Shown: in pieces, positions 55,931 to 60,000 of the stretch
Layout of the letters: every line of letters starts with the position of its first letter
Position numbering within the stretch: position 1 is the first letter of the stretch
NCBI RefSeq assembly: GCF_963678635.1
Contig: NC_087065.1
Location: 4,985,209 to 5,045,208, forward strand
DNA length: 60,000 bases
Source: Symsagittifera roscoffensis
Taxonomy: Eukaryota; Xenacoelomorpha; Acoela; Convolutidae
Direction of reading: 5' to 3'
Notes under the pieces: generated by a model
Database searches by the model: none
Told to the model about the DNA's origin: nothing
What the model saw: the letters and a program-made list of their open reading frames with translations, nothing else
Translations under genes and position numbers: made by a program

Positions 55931-57600
55931 TTGATTTTTTTTCTTCAAATTGTTTTCGTCTCGAACCTCGCGTCCCAGCTCATGCCCCGCGGTTACCAAT
56001 CCACTTACGTGAATGAGTCGTGTTCTATTCTGTAGATACCACAATCTGCAGAAGTGAGAGTAACATTGTAAATTGTGATACTGACTTTCGAAATTTTTCA
56101 TTAAAATTCCACCTGGTAATTTAATTGAACGAAGAAAAAATTCAGACTTGAAGGAAAATTCAGAACAATTTTAAATTGTTTTAGTGTCAGCTCAAAATTA
56201 AATTGAAAATTATGAGCCATGGCATAAAACGAGCCATGAAATGAGTTATCGAATTCCTAGCCTTGACGATCGTATGGGTATTGATACTCTCTGTTTTACC
56301 TAAATTTCAATTTCTTCAAACGACGCCTCAAGCAGGTTACTGCTAATTTTTGAAATTTGAAATTTTTATCAGATTAAATTCAAACTAAAAAAATCTGTTC
56401 ACGCTAAATTTTATATCAAAACTATGCAAAAAAAGCTCGAATATGCAAAGCCATCATCCGACAACCGAGGCAGCTTAACAGCACGCTCTTGAATCTTCGT
56501 TAGTCGAATCGCCAAAAGCCAAATTTGGAATAAAGAAAAGGGCTGACCTTTCCTTTAAAAAACGTTCCTTTAAAAGGGCTGACCTTTCCTAGAATATTTT
56601 TCCGTAAAAAATTTTGTTTCGAATAAATACTAGCAAGTCAAAATTAAATTTAAAATTAAACAAAGAGTTAGGAGTGAGTATTGGTGTCTTATTTAGGATT
56701 GTAACAAAACATTTTAACAGAAACGATTAAAAGAATATAGCTAATTGAATATTTTAAGGAAAAACAATTTAAAAAAGTGTTGACCTGTAATAAATCAAGA
56801 AAAAAATCCAACTTTTTGAATTTTGTCTCGAATGTCTTTTTTGCAAACCCGCGTCCACACTAATGCAGGCAATTACCAACGCGCTTAATCAATTAATTAT
56901 AATGTATTCAGTAGACATCATAACCCGCTTAAGTAAATTTGGGCTGCTTCCTATTGGCTTGTTTCCTACGAAAAAAATCAACCATTACATGGCCTTTCCA
57001 ACGTTTTTGTTTGTTTTTGAACTGTTAATTTTTAACCTGTTTTTTATTTTTAACTTTTTTGGTCGATAAAAATTGTAGAAAATAACATAAAAAAGCAATT
57101 CATCTTAATTGATGCTAAAAAAATACAAGCATTAGAGTTAATTGCCGAAACTTCAAAAGGAACGTTATATTCATAATCATACTTGAAGATTTACTGAAAT
57201 TTTTTTCTTCAAACGACGCCATCAATTGATTCAGGTTACTGATTAGAATGCGAAACAGTCAAGCAAGTTAAAAAGGGTATCTATACGACTCATTTTGCCA
57301 CGCATGTTACGCAGGTTGAAAAATAACATGTTTTTTTATTTGAATACTTAATCAAATCAAAGTCCAACCTGAAAAATTAGAGCAAGTTCACTTTTAGAGC
57401 AAAAATTATTCACGGAAACCTGAAAAAATGCGGTTGTATGAGACTGAAAATCCTTCAAACCGAGCCTGCTCAGCATTACACTCTTAGAACTTTTCTAGTC
57501 AAATCGCCAAAAATCAAGATAGCAAAAAAGAACAAGAACTCACCTAATGTTCTTTTGAAAAATTAAAAAATTTCTCAACCAAAAATTAAGATAAAAAACA
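55930..57600 (+). repeat. Diverged tandem duplication, offset 0.9-1.0 kb
   Basis: Ordered matches: GTCTCGAA..GCGTCC..(G)TTACCAA at 55967 and 56826; TTCTTCAAACGACGCC at 56312 and 57206; GTCGAATCGCCAAAA / GTCAAATCGCCAAAA at 56513 and 57498. Spacing rises from about 0.87 to 0.99 kb through indels. No coding content recognised. Confidence 0.5.
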
Positions 57601-57611
57601 ATAATAATAAT

Positions 57612-57915
57612 TTTAGTTCCTGCGAATCGCAGAGGAGCTATCAGTAGGCCTTAACAGTCCTGTCGAGGATAGTCCATTTGTATTATCTCCCCACATTCCA
57701 GAAAGTGTTATTTTGCTGAGCGAAGCTGTTTTTTGCTACACAAGGCCGTTTTTTTTTGCGTCGAGAACTTTTACGTGGTACCACTATTGTAGCCAAATTT
57801 GGTCAGGTTGTGAGAGCTTGTCCTCACACACTATCATTGCCATGGCATGGGATCGAATACACGATCTGACGATTTCAAAGTGAACGCCTTACCACTGTGC
57901 TAAGTGCCTCCTTTG
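57612..57915 (-). repeat. tRNA-derived SINE, reverse copy
   Basis: On the minus strand: GGCACTTAGCACAGTGGTAAGG (a better A box than the 52625 copy), GTATTCGATCCC (B box), CCATGGCAATGATAGTGTGTG and the final CTCTGCGATTCGCAGG palindrome. It is more complete at its tRNA-like head than the other copy. Confidence 0.7.
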
Positions 57916-60000
57916 CTTCAAAAAGTTTATAAAATCAAAATATTTTTTTTTTGGTAAAAATTCTGACCTCGCACAATTCACAACAATCATTTGAGTTCAA
58001 AAGTGAACAATCAAATTTTCCATTTCACTTTTCCAAAAGTGAATATGTTCCATTTGATATGCTTCAAAATAAAATTAAACAGGCTTCAGAATGACATGCA
58101 ACTTAACAACCAAAAATACTTTCAAAACTTTTTTGCAACTAGTTCAAGCTCAAAATTGAAGCAATGCTTGATTAAAAACCTATGAATTTTATAGAACAGG
58201 TTTTTGGCTCAGCAGAATTTTTTTCAATCAGTACAAGGCAATTATTTTAGAAACAAGTTAGGGAGTTTTTATTTTGTTCGTTATAGTTGATTTATTTTCC
58301 AATGAATCGAAAACTTCAATAAACTTTTCAAATGTATTTTCTCTCCCAAATATTTTCAGCGCAATAAAACCAATGAAATTTTTTACAAATTTGTTTTTGT
58401 AGAACTGTACCAATTTTGAACCGCTTAAAGTAACTAGTGAATATCCAGAAACTTTTAGTAGTCAAGAAAGCCATCATTTTCTCGAATTGTTTGCTTGCCT
58501 ATATATTTTTTATAGCTTTTTCTGCATGTATTTGGCCTTTTTGGGTGTGTAGGTTCAAAACTTTGTTCGAGATTTTTTAATGCTCAGTGTTGAAAACTTA
58601 TTTGCTGTCATCCATATTTTATAAAAAGTTAGTATATTGAGATAGATACCAGCCATTAGAAACTGAGCATTGTTGTCCTAAAAAAAGACAAAGGCTGTTG
58701 TAACGTCGGTTTCACATTTTGCAAAATTGGCTTCACCGCAAAGCTATTTTTTAAAGCTTGAAGCAGTGAGTGAAGTTGCACTGTGATGAATATCATGGAG
58801 CTGTGAAAGCTTTGAGAGCTTCAAAGGTCAGAAATACAATTATCTTGAATAATGGAACAAAAAATATATTTAATCCGTTCAACCACAATTTTTTCTTTTT
58901 TTTTGTTAAAAGTGACAGTGAATTGGTAAAAAAAACTGAGAACCGCTTTGTGTTCCATTATCAGGCTATTTTCTACACTACTTTGATTTTTTTGTATTCA
59001 CTTGATTCGAAAAATCAAAAAACGAAGGAATAGTTTAAATGTTGAAATAGATTTTCCCCTAAAAAACAGGTTGGGTTTGCTTACGCTAGATGAGCATTTC
59101 AACAACTGATGGTTTTTCCGATACAATAGTTTTTTTTTTCTCTTAGCAAAGTGATATTAAAAAGTTCCTGCTTCAAATTGACTTGCATTGAGGTGTATAG
59201 AATTTTGATCTGTGCAAAAGGCTAACATGATTTCAACATTTCATGATAACTTCAAAGATTGATCTTAAAAAATTCCATATAGTATTTTTGAGAGCGAGCG
59301 TTCGATGGAAATATGCAGTTTTTAGATCAAAGTTTTTGAAATAATGACTTAGAACGGCTTTTTTGAGCTGCTTTTGAAAAACAAAAAACAAAAAACAATA
59401 GGCGTACGCTCGTTCTGCAAACATTCTGCTTTACTTATTTATGAGGTTGCGTCTCTCGGTTGTTTCTCTCTTTCTCTCTTTTTCTTAACGACACCGCAAA
59501 GTGGTCCCTTGTTTATTGCGGGTCGACCAGTATTCACTAATGTCAACAATCCCGAAAATGTTACTGTACTATGATGCTTGCCCCCTTTTGTCACTGCTCT
59601 TGTGGCTGCATTGCTCGTAATCGCAATCGCATGAATTTTTAGTGGTAATCATGTTTTGATTATAAATGTTTAAAAACAGAGGTCTCTGAGAGGTTAATCT
59701 TTTCAAATTCACGTTAAATTCACGTTAAATTCAAATTCACGTTAACACTGACTTATTCTCAATCAACAATTTCTCACTGTTGAGAAAACCCTTACCTAAC
59801 GTACTGATCTTTACTTGAGGGAAACAAAAACTTCACAAATGTTGAATTCATCTCTAACTAACTTTGGAAACCAACTATATATTACCTCTGCTGTAAGTGT
59901 TTCTTCTAAGGATAGGCTACCCGTAATCTTTTCGCTATGGTTTTCAATTTGAGTTTTAGTTAAGTTTATAGTTATCGTCGCCCTTGCAAGCATTTACATT
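57916..60000. other. No gene recognised
   Basis: AT-rich DNA with only short open frames lacking proper starts, motifs or splice support. Near 59700-59750 AAATTCACGTTAA-type words are repeated three times. Confidence 0.4.

Noticed and set aside
58770-59033. 87-codon frame at the right end
   Set aside because: It starts at a GTG, contains a poly-Phe stretch from a T run, and has no recognisable motif.

Overview
The window is nuclear DNA from an animal, most likely an invertebrate. It holds intron-rich protein genes with GT-AG introns of 0.1 to 5.8 kb, AATAAA poly(A) signals, AT-rich non-coding DNA, tRNA-derived SINEs and a BEL/Pao LTR retrotransposon, a class known from many animals but not from mammals. 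I cannot place the phylum. No prokaryotic operons, CRISPR arrays or rRNA genes were seen.

Layout. 1-151 may be the end of an exon. 152-3776 is repeat-rich: a tandem pair of Helentron-like elements and two foldback elements. 3777-19840 (+) is an 11-exon gene for a type I L-asparaginase fused to ankyrin repeats (ASPG-like, about 801 aa). Its introns carry hAT-like and foldback elements, SINE heads and a three-level nest of insertions. 21441-29970 (-) is a complete BEL/Pao element with two LTRs and a 5-bp target duplication. Its reverse transcriptase/RNase H/integrase ORF is intact, but its gag and protease parts are broken by frameshifts and stops. A 50-bp minisatellite fills its leader and a tRNA-like module sits in both LTRs. 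30535-34530 is a four-copy, 1.3-kb tandem array built around a degenerate exon-like block. 36894-43690 (+) is an 8-exon gene for a 542-aa protein with a TIR-like N-terminal region and TPR repeats. 45586-55153 (-) is a 7-exon aldehyde dehydrogenase gene (491 aa). Its largest intron contains, on the opposite strand, a 2-exon EF-hand calcium-binding protein gene (47952-48753). 55154-60000 has repeats and no gene I can support.

How it works together. The four host genes show no common pathway: asparagine hydrolysis, a probable signalling or innate-immunity scaffold, aldehyde oxidation and calcium sensing. Every host gene model closes in frame across all its exons, which is the strongest internal evidence for them. 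The main interest lies in the repeats. Several foldback families, unrelated in sequence, share one design in which the terminal inverted repeats are built from an iterated 10-15 bp motif. A Helentron-like family occurs as head-to-tail dimers.
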